DNA from: Lysobacteraceae bacterium
Lineage (GTDB): Bacteria > Pseudomonadota > Gammaproteobacteria > Xanthomonadales > Xanthomonadaceae
Assembly: GCA_016789405.1 (NCBI GenBank)
Contig: JAEUPQ010000008.1
Location: forward strand, 1 to 64,000
Length of the DNA: 64,000 nucleotides
Direction: 5' to 3'
The notes beneath the pieces were generated by a model that was not told where the DNA came from, searched no databases, and saw only the letters and a program-made list of their open reading frames with translations. Positions 34,749 through 46,801 of this stretch are shown here, piece by piece (position 1 is the stretch's first letter; each line of letters opens with the position of its first letter). Both the position numbers and the translations under genes were made by a program.

Positions 34749-35261
34749 ATGACGGCTGAATCCACTCCGCAGAGCCTTCCCGAGACGATGATCCGCGACG
34801 CCCTGCCGGCGCTGGTGCCGCGCATGCGACGCATGGCGCGCGCCCTGACCGGGCACGCAGCAGATGCCGATGACCTGGTGCAGATCGCACTGGAGCGGGC
34901 GCTTGCACGCGCGACCCAGTGGCGCCCTGACGGACGTGCCGATGCATGGGTGTTCGGCATCCTGCGCAATGCCTGGCTGGACGAACTGCGCAGCCGCTCG
35001 CGATGGCAGCAGGTGCTGGCGCCGGAAGAGGCGGGCGAGACGGTCGGCGAGGCCGCGATGGAGCGGCAGGCCACGGTCTGGTCGGTGGCTGATGCGGTCG
35101 GTCGCCTGCCGCCGGAGCAGCGTGAAGTGGTGGCGATGGTGCTGGTGGAAGGGCTGGGGTATCGCGAGACCGCGGAATTGCTCGACATCCCCATCGGAAC
35201 GGTGACCAGCCGCCTGGCGCGCGCCCGCGCCGCACTTCAGACATGGTTGGGTGACGCATGA
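34749..35261 (+). CDS. ECF-type sigma-70 factor
   Basis: 170 aa with region 2 (RMARALTGHAADADDLVQIA, then AWVFGILRNAWLDELR) and region 4 (LPPEQREVVAMVLVEGLGYR, IPIGTVTSRLARARAAL). No region 3, so an extracytoplasmic-function type. ATG 34749 is chosen; ATG 34692 is possible. The gene after it, overlapping by four bases, encodes its likely anti-sigma factor. Confidence 0.9.
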   Translation: MTAESTPQSLPETMIRDALPALVPRMRRMARALTGHAADADDLVQIALERALARATQWRPDGRADAWVFGILRNAWLDELRSRSRWQQVLAPEEAGETVGEAAMERQATVWSVADAVGRLPPEQREVVAMVLVEGLGYRETAELLDIPIGTVTSRLARARAALQTWLGDA

Positions 35262-36037
35262 ACAACGACACGCACGACAACGCGCACGACATCGATCCCG
35301 CCGAATGGCAGGCCTACCTCGACGACGAGCTGGATGCCGACGCCCGCGCGCGCATCGATGCCGCGATCGCCTCGGATCCCGAGCTGGCGGCGCGGCTTGC
35401 GCGCGACCGAGGCTTGCAGGCGCGCGTGCGCGATGCCTTCGCGGATGTCCTCGACGAACCCGTGCCGGCGCACTTGCTCGGACTGCTTGCGGCGGGACTG
35501 GGGCCGCAGGCACCTGCAACACCGTCCGCGCAGGAAGCCCCGAATGTCATCGCCTTGTCCCGACGCAACGCGCATCGACGCATGCCGCCAGCATGGCTGG
35601 GATATGCGGCAGCGGCGGTGCTCGCCGTCGTCGCGATCGGAGGGGTCTGGCAGCGCACGCAGTCCCCGGTTCGAATCAGCGACGGTGAGCTTCTCGCCGG
35701 TGGCCCGCTCGCCAAGGGTCTGGACACCTTGCTTGCCTCCGCGCCCGATGCCGCGTCGCCAGTGTCGATCGGCCTGACCTTCCGCAGCAGAGACGGACAT
35801 GTCTGCCGCAGCTTCAGCTTTCGCGGCGACGCCGTTCTCAGTGGAATGGCATGTCGCCATGGCAGCGCATGGCGACTCTCAGCGCTGGAACGCGTCGAGC
35901 ATGCGGAAGATGGTGAATGGAGGCAGGCCTCGTCGACGATGACGCCTGCGGTGCAGGCCGCGATCGATGGTCAATTGAGCGGCGATGCGTTCGACGCAGA
36001 AGCGGAGCGGGTGGCGATCGAGCGTGGGTGGCGCTGA
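35258..36037 (+). CDS. Putative membrane anti-sigma factor
   Basis: 259 aa. The cytoplasmic N-terminus begins with the zinc-free anti-sigma-like pattern WQAYLDDELDADARARIDAA; the HxxxCxxC of ZAS-type factors is absent. One membrane helix (about residues 112-130, WLGYAAAAVLAVVAIGGVW) leads to a periplasmic domain containing two cysteines. The ATGA overlap with the sigma gene argues for stoichiometric expression. Confidence 0.8.
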   Translation: MNNDTHDNAHDIDPAEWQAYLDDELDADARARIDAAIASDPELAARLARDRGLQARVRDAFADVLDEPVPAHLLGLLAAGLGPQAPATPSAQEAPNVIALSRRNAHRRMPPAWLGYAAAAVLAVVAIGGVWQRTQSPVRISDGELLAGGPLAKGLDTLLASAPDAASPVSIGLTFRSRDGHVCRSFSFRGDAVLSGMACRHGSAWRLSALERVEHAEDGEWRQASSTMTPAVQAAIDGQLSGDAFDAEAERVAIERGWR

Positions 36038-36098
36038 CGCCAGCACCTGGATTGCGGTGTATGGCGCCAATCACGGCAGAACGGTGTCGCGCCAACAG

Positions 36099-36130
36099 GA
36101 AAGGCCCCGGAGTGCGGGGCCTTCTCTTTT
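36099..36130. terminator. Terminator between anti-sigma gene and gcvP
   Basis: Stem AAGGCCCCG (36101-36109) / CGGGGCCTT (36115-36123) followed by CTCTTTT on the + strand. The genes on either side converge on it. Confidence 0.75.
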
Positions 36131-36151
36131 CATCAGGATTCGGCGCGACGC

Positions 36152-39073
<2,922 letters not shown>

Positions 39074-39141
39074 GGAGAGGGCGTCGTCAGGTGCGGCTGG
39101 GCCGCAGGAGGGGCGTAGCGACCCGGTGAACGGGTCGGCGA

Positions 39142-39280
39142 GTGCCCCTCTGTCCTTCTGCCTGAGAGTTTGGAAACACGGTCCGCGGGTGCGGGGGGAG
39201 GTGCGCTCCCGTGACGTGTTTCTTGCCCCTTCGGCGCCGGCGCTGCCCGAACTGCGTGGGCGGCCGATCTCTCCAGAGTG
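39142..39280 (-). ncRNA. Glycine riboswitch (single aptamer)
   Basis: Minus-strand leader of gcvP. In order it reads CTCTGGAGAG, then GCGCCGAAGGGGCAAG, a variable stem, then AAACTCTCAGGCAGAAGGAC and CAGAGGGGC. These are the P1 strand, the CCGAAGGGGCAA core and the CTCTCAGG...GGACAGAGG end of the glycine aptamer. Only one aptamer is visible, so it is a singlet type. A glycine-activated riboswitch before gcvP is its usual setting. Confidence 0.92.
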
Positions 39281-39420
39281 TTTGGATCGACGGTGGTTGT
39301 TGGGCCTGAGCGATTCCGGGCGTTTGCGCCTTCGGCAGCGTCCGGGGCCTCCGACGAGTCGAGGACCGGGCGCTTCTCCCACCGTACGCCGGGATTATAC
39401 GCGCTGGCTGGCGGAAAGAG

Positions 39421-39452
39421 GCCGGGGCCCCGGACGAATCCGGGGCCCCGGC
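39421..39452 (-). terminator. GC-rich hairpin downstream of the chitinase gene
   Basis: Perfect 14-bp stem (GCCGGGGCCCCGGA / TCCGGGGCCCCGGC) with loop CGAA. On the minus strand it is followed by CTCTTTCC. Between the chitinase stop (39565) and the riboswitch, so it probably ends the chitinase message and isolates gcvP. Confidence 0.55.
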
Positions 39453-39564
39453 GAGACCGCGATCGGGAGTCGCGGATGGAGCAGGCCGGGCGGAGGGAGC
39501 GCCCGACCGGGGTCACCGGCGAACAGGTACCGGTGCGGCGCCTGACCCCTTCACGCTGCCTCCA

Positions 39565-42120
39565 TCAAGGCAGGTAGGGCAGGTATGGCTTCTCTTCGCG
39601 GATCGCGTAGGTCTTGCCGCCCAGGCCCACCGTGAAGTTGGCGGGGCCGGAGATCGGATACTGGTACACGATCGTCAGGGTCACGCTCTGGCCGGCGGCC
39701 AGGGTCTGCCACGCAGGCAGCTTCACCGCGATGCGGTGGAAGTCGCCCTTCAGGCCGCCGATGTTGTTGCCGCTATGACCCGTGGTGACCGTGCGCAGTC
39801 CGAAGCCGGACTGATCGGACAGGTTGGCCGGTGCTGCGGTCGGCACGTCGAACTGGAACTCGGTGCCGCCGGGCAAGGCGCGGGTGGAACGGTTGGTGAT
39901 GGTCAGCTTGGGCGAGATCGGGTAGTTGCTGTCGCCCAGGGCGTAACCGGCCAGCGCGAAGCGCACGTCGATGGCCGCCGTCGGTGCGACGATCGTCGGC
40001 GCCTGTACCTGCACCGGCGTGGTCGTCGCACGGCTGAAGGTGTCGTGCAGCAGGCTGGTGAGCGTGGTGCCGATGAAGTACTCGCCCTGGCCATTGTTGC
40101 GCTGCGGGTGCCATGCATAGTCGCCGGCCAGTTCCCAGAACATCACGCCACCGATGTCGTTGCGTTCGGCCCAGGCGGCCTTGCGCGCGATCGACACCTC
40201 GTCTTCCGTCGATAGGAACACCTTCTTCGTCGCGTTCCACAGCCATGGGGCGACCAGCGTGGCGTCGTAATGACGCTGGTAGCTGCCGGTGACCTGGTTC
40301 GCGGGGAGCGCCGGGTCGAGGCCGTAGCTGGCCAGATAGCTGCCGCCATGCTGGCGCTCGAGGTTCTTCGCATGCCACATCGGGTTGGAGCCGGCACCCA
40401 CTTCGCGGCCCTGTTCCTCGTCGTGCCACAGGTTGTCGATGCCCACCGCGCCGTCGCCGCAGGCGGTCAGCCCGATCGGACAGCCGCCACTCTTCGGCGC
40501 CTTGCCCCACAGGCCATTGGTGCCGCCGGTGACGTTGCGCCAGCCGCGCGAGTAGTAGGGCACGCCGATGTTGATGCGCGAGCCGGGCAGCGCGCCGCGG
40601 TAGTAGTGCCAGGCCCAGTCGGTGTTGAGGTAGCCGATGCCGCCGAACTGCGCGCTCGAATAGACGTTCCAGCGGACCAGTTCCGCATCCTTGCCGTCAT
40701 CGAACAATGCGGCGTTCGGTCCGACGAACTCGTTCCATGCGCCGTGCAGGTCGTAGGACATGACGTTGACGAAATCGAGGTAGCGCAGGCTGTCGAACGC
40801 CTCCATGCCGCGCAGGAGGTAGCCGGACGCCGGCACCGCAGCGGTCAGCTGGTAGTAGCGGCCGTCCTGCGCCGCAGCGCGATCGAGCTTCTCGCGAAGC
40901 GTCTTCATCAGCGCGTTGTAGCCCTTGTTCAGATGCGCGCGACGCGGGTTGGCGACGGCCCAGTCCAGCGGGTTGCCGGCGTCGAGCATCGATGTCGGGT
41001 ATTCGTAGTCGATGTCGAGGCCATCGAAGCCGTACTTGCGCAGGAACGCCACCGAGGAATCGGCGAAGGCATTGATGCCGGCCTGGTTGATGCTGCCGTC
41101 GGCGTTGATGGTCATGCTGTAGAAGCCGCCGCTGTTGACGCGGTTGCCGGCTGCATCGAAATAGCCGCCGGTTTCTGCCCAGCCACCGACCGAGATCAGC
41201 GTGCGCACGTTCGGATGCAGGCGCTTGTGCTTGGTCAGCAGGTTGAAGTGGCCCTTGTACGGCAGCGACGGGTCGAGTTCGGCGCCAGCGACGCCCGGCC
41301 AGCTCATGTCGGTGGCAGCGTTGCCGGGGACGTTTTCGCCGACCGAGATGCGATTGCTCGCGTCGACGTGCGCGAAGGCGTAGTTGATGTGGGTGAGCTT
41401 GCCCCAAGGGATGTCGCTGGCGAGATAGCCCGGCTGACCGTTCTTGCCGGTGCGCCAGCTTGTGAAGTATCCGATGATGCGGCGACGGCTCTGGTTCGCC
41501 AGCTTCTCCTTGCCGCCCGTCTGGTAGGTGTGGCAGTAAGGGATGTCGAGGTCGGGCGTGCGCGCAAGCCGTTCCGGCTGGCAGAGCAGATTGCCGGTGG
41601 GGGCAGGCACATTGACCAGCGTGTCGCCCGGGTTGGTGCCACCGCCACCGTCGCCGCTGCAATTCGCGACGAAAGCCCACGGGTCGCCGGCGGTCGGCAG
41701 GTTGCCCTGCGTCCACCACTTCGCCTGATAGGTCTTGGATTCGTGGGTCACGCGCTGGCCGCCGGAATAGGCGGCGGTCGCGCTCCATACCGGATCCGGG
41801 CAGCCGGCTGGGGGATTGGTGCCGCCACCGCCGGTGTCGCCACCGCAATTGGCGATGAACTTCCACGGGTCGCCTGCGGAGGGCACGTTGTTCTGCGTCC
41901 ACCACTTGGCTTCGTACGTCTTGGATTCATGGGTGACGCGCTGGCCACCGCCGTAGGCGGTGGATGCGTTCCACACGGGGTCGGTGCACGCAGCCGCGAC
42001 GGCGAAGCTGCGTGCGCCTGGCGCGAATTTGTTCGACACGGTGCCGTGCAACTGCCACGCGGCGGCGCTGGTGATCACCGCCACGACACCGATCTTCACG
42101 GACAGGGAGGATCGCAACAT
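39565..42120 (-). CDS. Secreted GH18 chitinase with two chitin-binding modules
   Basis: 851 aa. Signal peptide (cut near residue 44), then two nearly identical CBM5/12-type modules (about 47-92 and 109-154, WNASTAYGGGQRV and KWWTQ motifs), Gly-rich linkers, the GH18 domain (about 212-690; catalytic Glu373 in DGLDIDYEYP, RTLISVGGWAE) and a C-terminal beta domain (about 730-851). AAGGAAAG lies just before ATG 42120. Hydrolyses chitin outside the cell; typical of predatory or fungus-attacking Lysobacteraceae. Confidence 0.94.
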   Translation of the reverse strand: MLRSSLSVKIGVVAVITSAAAWQLHGTVSNKFAPGARSFAVAAACTDPVWNASTAYGGGQRVTHESKTYEAKWWTQNNVPSAGDPWKFIANCGGDTGGGGTNPPAGCPDPVWSATAAYSGGQRVTHESKTYQAKWWTQGNLPTAGDPWAFVANCSGDGGGGTNPGDTLVNVPAPTGNLLCQPERLARTPDLDIPYCHTYQTGGKEKLANQSRRRIIGYFTSWRTGKNGQPGYLASDIPWGKLTHINYAFAHVDASNRISVGENVPGNAATDMSWPGVAGAELDPSLPYKGHFNLLTKHKRLHPNVRTLISVGGWAETGGYFDAAGNRVNSGGFYSMTINADGSINQAGINAFADSSVAFLRKYGFDGLDIDYEYPTSMLDAGNPLDWAVANPRRAHLNKGYNALMKTLREKLDRAAAQDGRYYQLTAAVPASGYLLRGMEAFDSLRYLDFVNVMSYDLHGAWNEFVGPNAALFDDGKDAELVRWNVYSSAQFGGIGYLNTDWAWHYYRGALPGSRINIGVPYYSRGWRNVTGGTNGLWGKAPKSGGCPIGLTACGDGAVGIDNLWHDEEQGREVGAGSNPMWHAKNLERQHGGSYLASYGLDPALPANQVTGSYQRHYDATLVAPWLWNATKKVFLSTEDEVSIARKAAWAERNDIGGVMFWELAGDYAWHPQRNNGQGEYFIGTTLTSLLHDTFSRATTTPVQVQAPTIVAPTAAIDVRFALAGYALGDSNYPISPKLTITNRSTRALPGGTEFQFDVPTAAPANLSDQSGFGLRTVTTGHSGNNIGGLKGDFHRIAVKLPAWQTLAAGQSVTLTIVYQYPISGPANFTVGLGGKTYAIREEKPYLPYLP
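41659..41982 (-). repeat. Tandem duplication coding for the two CBM5/12 modules
   Basis: Segments 41845-41982 and 41659-41796 encode 46-residue modules differing at few positions and are close at DNA level as well, for example the shared GTCTTGGATTC near 41735 and 41918. The copies are joined by a Gly/Pro linker. Confidence 0.75.
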
Positions 42121-42557
42121 GGTCTTTCCTTGGTGGGGCCCGCGGGGGCGGGCTGTGGTGCGGGGGAGCTGGGTGTCCTCGGCATCCGCTGCGACGGCGG
42201 TCTGCGGCTGATTGGATGACAACGATAGCCATGCATGTTTCAAGTGCATCGGCGTGCATCCTGTTGAAACCGATGACAACGTTTTCCCCAGTCAATCATG
42301 TTTCGGGCTCCGTGGCGCGCATGCCGGTATTGCGGTGTGTCATGACCGCGAAGCGGGCCGCTTCGTCGCGCGATCGTGTCCGGAGGGCGTCATCCCGGTG
42401 TCGACCGGATGTCCGTGCCAGGACCATGCGGGACGGTCCAGTGGACCGGCCGGGACAGATTTCCGTTCGTCACTGGCCTGTGTTTGAATGCCCGGCCACC
42501 CCCGCTCATGTCCCCGGCTGCGTCATCGTGCGCATCGCCGGTCGAGGTCCCGTTCCG
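42121..42557. other. Divergent region between chitinase and efflux genes
   Basis: 437 bases that must hold both promoters. A 13-base palindrome GGTCCA-G-TGGACC (42435-42447) lies 111 bases before the transporter start and could be an operator. An in-frame extension of the transporter upstream to 42216 is not protein-like. Confidence 0.4.
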
Positions 42558-43808
42558 ATGCACGTCGAAGACGCCACCCGCAAGCCCGGTTCACGCCGCC
42601 TCTCGCTGATCCTCGGCGGCCTCGCGATGCTGGGGCCGTTCTCGATCGACACGATGTTTCCTGCATTCCCGCAGATCGGCGAACAGTTCGGTGCCGACAA
42701 GGTGGCGATGCAGCAGACGATCAGCGTCTACCTGCTGGCGTACGCATTGATGAGCCTGGTGCACGGCCCGCTGTCGGATGCGGTCGGGCGAAAGCGCGTC
42801 ATCCTCGGTGGCCTGATGGTCTTCGCGCTGGCATCCGTGGGCTGTGCGATGGCCACAAGCCTGCCGATGCTTCTGTTCTTCCGTGCGCTGCAGGGCATGT
42901 CGGCCGGCGTCGGCCTGATCGTCGGACGTGCGGTGATCCGCGATGTCTTCCAGGGGCAGTTCGCGCAGAAGCTCATGAGCCAGGTGTCGATGATCTTCGG
43001 CATCGCGCCTGCGCTGGCGCCCATCCTGGGTGGCTGGATCCTCGGCTGGGAACGCTGGCCGGCGATCTTCTGCTTCCTGGTGATGTTCGCGCTGCTGATG
43101 ATCGTCGCCACGTGGCTGGGCCTGCCCGAGACGCATCCGCCCGAATCGCGCTTCCGGCCGTCGCCGAAGCAGTTGCTGCGCAACCATGCCTACATCTTCC
43201 TCAACCGCCGTTTCCAGCGCTTCGCCGCGGCCGGTGCATTCAACTTCGCCGCGCTGTTCCTGTACATCGCGTCCGCGCCGGCGTTCGTGCTCGACCACCT
43301 GAAGCTGCAGGAAGACCAGTTCGGCTGGTTCTTCGTGCCGACGATCGCAGGCATGGTGTTCGGTGCGTTCCTGTCCGGGCGCGCCGCCGGGCGCATGAGC
43401 GGGACGCGACTGGCGGGGATCGGATTCGCGCTGTGCGGATTCGCCGCCGTGTCGAACATCGCCTACACCCTGTGGGTGCCCGAGCCCACGGTGCCGCTGG
43501 CCATCTTGCCGATGGCGATCAACGCGATGGGCATCTCGCTGGTGTTTCCGATCCTGACCCTCGCCATCCTGGACATGTATCCGCGCCAGCGCGGCGCGGC
43601 CTCATCGCTGCAGGCCTTCACCAGCCTGATCCTGCAAACGGCGGTGGCCGGCCTGTTTTCGCCGATGCTCAGCCACCATCCGCTGTGGCTGGCGCTGGGT
43701 GCTGCGGCGTGCACCCTGGTCGGCTTCGTGCTGTGGTGGTGGGAAGTGCGGCACACGCGCCTGCCGCCCGAATCCGAACCCGTCGCCGCAGGGCCGCCGG
43801 CGCTCTGA
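42558..43808 (+). CDS. Bcr/CflA-family multidrug efflux MFS transporter
   Basis: 416 aa with 12 predicted membrane helices. GPFSIDTMFPAFP in helix 1 and the MFS motif A GPLSDAVGRKRVILGG after helix 2 identify the Bcr/CflA drug:H+ antiporters; RALQGMSAGVGLIVGRAVIR is the motif C-adjacent block. Probably exports chloramphenicol- or sulfonamide-like drugs, substrate not determined. ATG 42558 gives the family N-terminus. Confidence 0.9.
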   Translation: MHVEDATRKPGSRRLSLILGGLAMLGPFSIDTMFPAFPQIGEQFGADKVAMQQTISVYLLAYALMSLVHGPLSDAVGRKRVILGGLMVFALASVGCAMATSLPMLLFFRALQGMSAGVGLIVGRAVIRDVFQGQFAQKLMSQVSMIFGIAPALAPILGGWILGWERWPAIFCFLVMFALLMIVATWLGLPETHPPESRFRPSPKQLLRNHAYIFLNRRFQRFAAAGAFNFAALFLYIASAPAFVLDHLKLQEDQFGWFFVPTIAGMVFGAFLSGRAAGRMSGTRLAGIGFALCGFAAVSNIAYTLWVPEPTVPLAILPMAINAMGISLVFPILTLAILDMYPRQRGAASSLQAFTSLILQTAVAGLFSPMLSHHPLWLALGAAACTLVGFVLWWWEVRHTRLPPESEPVAAGPPAL

Positions 43809-43832
43809 GGCGTCGGCAGCCAGTCCGAACCG

Positions 43833-45365
43833 TCAGGGTTTGCGGGCGCCGATTCCACTCGTCGTGGGGCGCAGCGATTGCAACTGCGCGGCGGTCGAAG
43901 GCGTCTTGCTCGCAGGGCGTGGGCGAAGCAGCGGGCGCGAACCGTTGACGGCCTCTGGCTGCGGCTCCAGCCAGCTCTTGATCTGCGGGAAGTCGATATC
44001 GAAACGCGAGTACTCGTCGACGTTCAGCGCGTTCGCCATCGATCCGGTATTCGAGCACGAAGCATCGCCGTTCCACAGTCCGCCACGCAGGACATAGCCC
44101 TTGGTGCCGATGCTGAAGAGACCCGAGCCGCTGCTTCCGCCCTCGGTCGTACCGCTGAGCCAGCCGACCAGCGTCGTGTCGCTCGTGGTGCTGCGCGTCT
44201 GGCCGGTCGAGACCTTCTTCGAGTCGCCGCGCGGATGGTGGATCGCGGTGATCGCATCGCTGGCGTTCAGTGGCCTTGCATTCCAGCCGGCGAAATAGGC
44301 GCCCGCGGGTGCGGCATCGTTGAGCCGCAGCAGCATGCCGTCCGTGGTATGGCTGGAATACAGATAGGTCGCGCCGCCGGTGAGCACGGTGAGAGGCGTC
44401 TGCGTGAGGTTGGCGCAGCCTGTGGTTTCGTAATTCCAGTAGGTCTGGAGCGTGTTCGCCACGGACTGCATCTGGGATGTCACGGGCGGTCCGTTTTCCA
44501 CGTTGGTGAAGCAGTGGTTCGCGCTGTGCAAGTAGGGGATCTGCGTCCCCGGCACGGTGTCGTTGAGCAGGGTGCCGGTGCAGATGAACGTGCCGCCGCC
44601 GGTGCGGGTGAAACGCATGTGCGCGACGGCATTCTTGACGCTGGCGAAGGCCGGGCCGAGTTCGTTGACGCGACAGATCACGTCGACGTTGCAACTGCCC
44701 GACTCGCCGATTTTCTCGATCAGTTTGAAGCTGTTGCGGCTGTCGGCGACGAGGTGCGAGACCATCGGCGCGTCCAGCGCGATCGAACCAGCCTTGACGC
44801 CGGCCGGCCGGAAGAGTTCGATGATCTGCAACTCGCCGTCCGTGCCGGGCGTCCAGTACAGGCCATCCGGGCCGAGCAGGCGCTTCGCGTCGACGCCGCG
44901 CACCATGGCCACGATGTCGTTCGGACGATCCGATCCCGCGAAACGCAATTCGACGCCATCGGGCAGCCGCGACACGTCGAGTCCGACGCGCAGGCCGAGG
45001 GCATCGGGCGACGCAATGCGCAGGCGCGCGACGGCATTTCCGCGGCTGTCGCCCAGCCACTGCAGCCGAGGCAGTCGAACGAGCGTGCTCTCGACGCCGG
45101 CGCGGCGACCGATGCCGACCTGCGGCGCCTTCATGCCGTTCGCGACATTGCGTTTCTGCAATTGCAGCAGCCGTTCGGCTGGCATTGCGTCATAGGTCAT
45201 GTCGCTGCTGCGCAGGTTGCGGTAGACGGCCCCGCGCCAGGCGAGCGGAGCCACGCGCTGCGATCGGCTGACTTCGCCGCTCGCGACGCCATCGGCGGCG
45301 GTGGCGACCTGGCCGGAAAGGCCGGCGAAAAGGGCGCAGGACAGAAGGCTGACGCGATGCAACAT
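43833..45365 (-). CDS. Lysyl endopeptidase-like secreted serine protease (S1)
   Basis: 510 aa: signal peptide (MLHRVSLLSCALFAGLSGQV), a pro-region of about 190 residues, then a trypsin-like domain with His in SANHCF, Asp in TTDGMLLRL and Ser in TEGGSSGSGLF. The pattern ICTGTLLNDT and the CNVDVICRV start of the mature part match Achromobacter/Lysobacter Lys-C enzymes, which cleave after lysine. A C-terminal Pro/Arg-rich tail follows. Ends 25 bases from the convergent efflux gene. Confidence 0.9.
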   Translation of the reverse strand: MLHRVSLLSCALFAGLSGQVATAADGVASGEVSRSQRVAPLAWRGAVYRNLRSSDMTYDAMPAERLLQLQKRNVANGMKAPQVGIGRRAGVESTLVRLPRLQWLGDSRGNAVARLRIASPDALGLRVGLDVSRLPDGVELRFAGSDRPNDIVAMVRGVDAKRLLGPDGLYWTPGTDGELQIIELFRPAGVKAGSIALDAPMVSHLVADSRNSFKLIEKIGESGSCNVDVICRVNELGPAFASVKNAVAHMRFTRTGGGTFICTGTLLNDTVPGTQIPYLHSANHCFTNVENGPPVTSQMQSVANTLQTYWNYETTGCANLTQTPLTVLTGGATYLYSSHTTDGMLLRLNDAAPAGAYFAGWNARPLNASDAITAIHHPRGDSKKVSTGQTRSTTSDTTLVGWLSGTTEGGSSGSGLFSIGTKGYVLRGGLWNGDASCSNTGSMANALNVDEYSRFDIDFPQIKSWLEPQPEAVNGSRPLLRPRPASKTPSTAAQLQSLRPTTSGIGARKP

Positions 45366-45496
45366 GGACGGAACTCCAGGAAAAGCGGCCATCGCAATGA
45401 AGCGAATCGAACGCATCGGCGCGATTATCGCCGCGCGACGCCCGGGTCGCATCACCCTGATTCGATGAACGAGACGCGAGGCGCGGTCCGGCCGAT

Positions 45497-46801
45497 TCAG
45501 CGAGACCGCGAGGGCCGGGCCTGTCTGAGGGCCAGATGCAGCGGCAGGCCTGCAGCGACGAGCACGGCGCCCCAGGCGAGGGCTTCGTGGCCTGTGCCGA
45601 CCAGGGCGTACAGGCTGTAGATCAGGGCAAGCGCTGCGACCAGTCGCCCGCGACGGCCCAGCTTCAGGCAGGCGGCGCTGCTGAACACGTAAGGCAGCAA
45701 GGTTGCGGCGGTAGAGAGCAGGATCGAGAAGGTGAAGACCTTGGCCAGCGACTCGGTGTAGTTCGCCACCACCAGCAGGCTGGCCAGTGCTGTGCTGACC
45801 AGCACACCCATGCGCGGCGTGCCTTGCGCATCGAGCCGGGAAAACGCCTTGGGGAACAGGCCGTCGTTCGCCGCCGCCATCGGCAATTGCGCCGACAGGA
45901 GCACCCATCCGTTCAGCGCGCCGAAGCAGGAGATCGCGGCCACGATCGCGATCCCGATGCCGGCCGCCGGGCCCCAGAGCGACTTGGCGGCGTCGGCCAT
46001 CGGCGCGGTCGAGGCCGCGGCCACATCCGGCGGAACCAGCCCGAGCACGGCGGTGCAGGCAAGGATGGTGGCGATGCCGGCGAGCAGCGTGCCGATCAGC
46101 GTGGCGCGCGGAATGGTCCGCTCCGCATCCTGGATCGCGCCAGCGGGCACGGTCGCAGCTTCCAGGCCGAGGAAAGCCCACAAGGTCAGGGCGACGGTCA
46201 TGTGCAGCGCGCCCAGCCAGGTCGCGGGCGCATCGGCTTCTTTCGCGGCGGCGATCGCACTCGTCTCGTCGGCCAGCAGGCTTGCGTCGAGCCACCAGAT
46301 CGCGATGCCGCCGAAGACCAGCAGAGGCACCAGCTTGAGCATCGTCGCGACGATCTGCAGTCGTCCCGCTTCACGCACGCCAGCGAGGTTGATTGCGGCG
46401 CACGACCACAGTGTCACGAGCGCACAGGCGGCGCCTCGGAACGGCGTCGCCACCAGCGCAGGGAAGAGGCTGCCCATGCTTCCGGCGAACGCCACTGCGA
46501 TCGCGGCGTTCGCGCACCAGATCGATATCCAGTAGCTCCAGGCGATCATGAAGCCGACGGTGTCGCCGAAGGCCTCGCGCGCGTAGGCGTAAGGCCCACC
46601 CGCCTGCGCGCCGCGCGCGGCCAGTCGCGAAAACGTCAGTGCCAGAAGCATCGCGCCGCCGAGCGTCACGGCCCAGCCGTAGAGACTCACCTTGCCGTAG
46701 GGCGCGAGCGAGGCGGGCAGGAGGAACACGCCGCTGCCGATCATGTTGCCCGCGACCAGCGCGATCGCGGACCACAGGCCGAGCGGGCGTGCGCCGCTCA
46801 T
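45497..46801 (-). CDS. APC-family amino acid permease
   Basis: 434 aa with about 12 membrane helices. Begins with the APC signature GLWSAIALVAGNMIGSGVF (helix 1 with the GSG substrate loop) and has GGPYAYAREAFG. Close in type to AdiC/PotE-like amino acid or polyamine exchangers. The start overlaps the Rieske oxygenase stop by four bases, so it probably imports or exports that enzyme's substrate or product. Confidence 0.9.
   Translation of the reverse strand: MSGARPLGLWSAIALVAGNMIGSGVFLLPASLAPYGKVSLYGWAVTLGGAMLLALTFSRLAARGAQAGGPYAYAREAFGDTVGFMIAWSYWISIWCANAAIAVAFAGSMGSLFPALVATPFRGAACALVTLWSCAAINLAGVREAGRLQIVATMLKLVPLLVFGGIAIWWLDASLLADETSAIAAAKEADAPATWLGALHMTVALTLWAFLGLEAATVPAGAIQDAERTIPRATLIGTLLAGIATILACTAVLGLVPPDVAAASTAPMADAAKSLWGPAAGIGIAIVAAISCFGALNGWVLLSAQLPMAAANDGLFPKAFSRLDAQGTPRMGVLVSTALASLLVVANYTESLAKVFTFSILLSTAATLLPYVFSSAACLKLGRRGRLVAALALIYSLYALVGTGHEALAWGAVLVAAGLPLHLALRQARPSRSR

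Noticed and set aside
35669..35680. GGTTCGAATC, resembling the T-loop of a tRNA
   Set aside because: Inside the anti-sigma gene and not flanked by a cloverleaf; no tRNA was found in the window.
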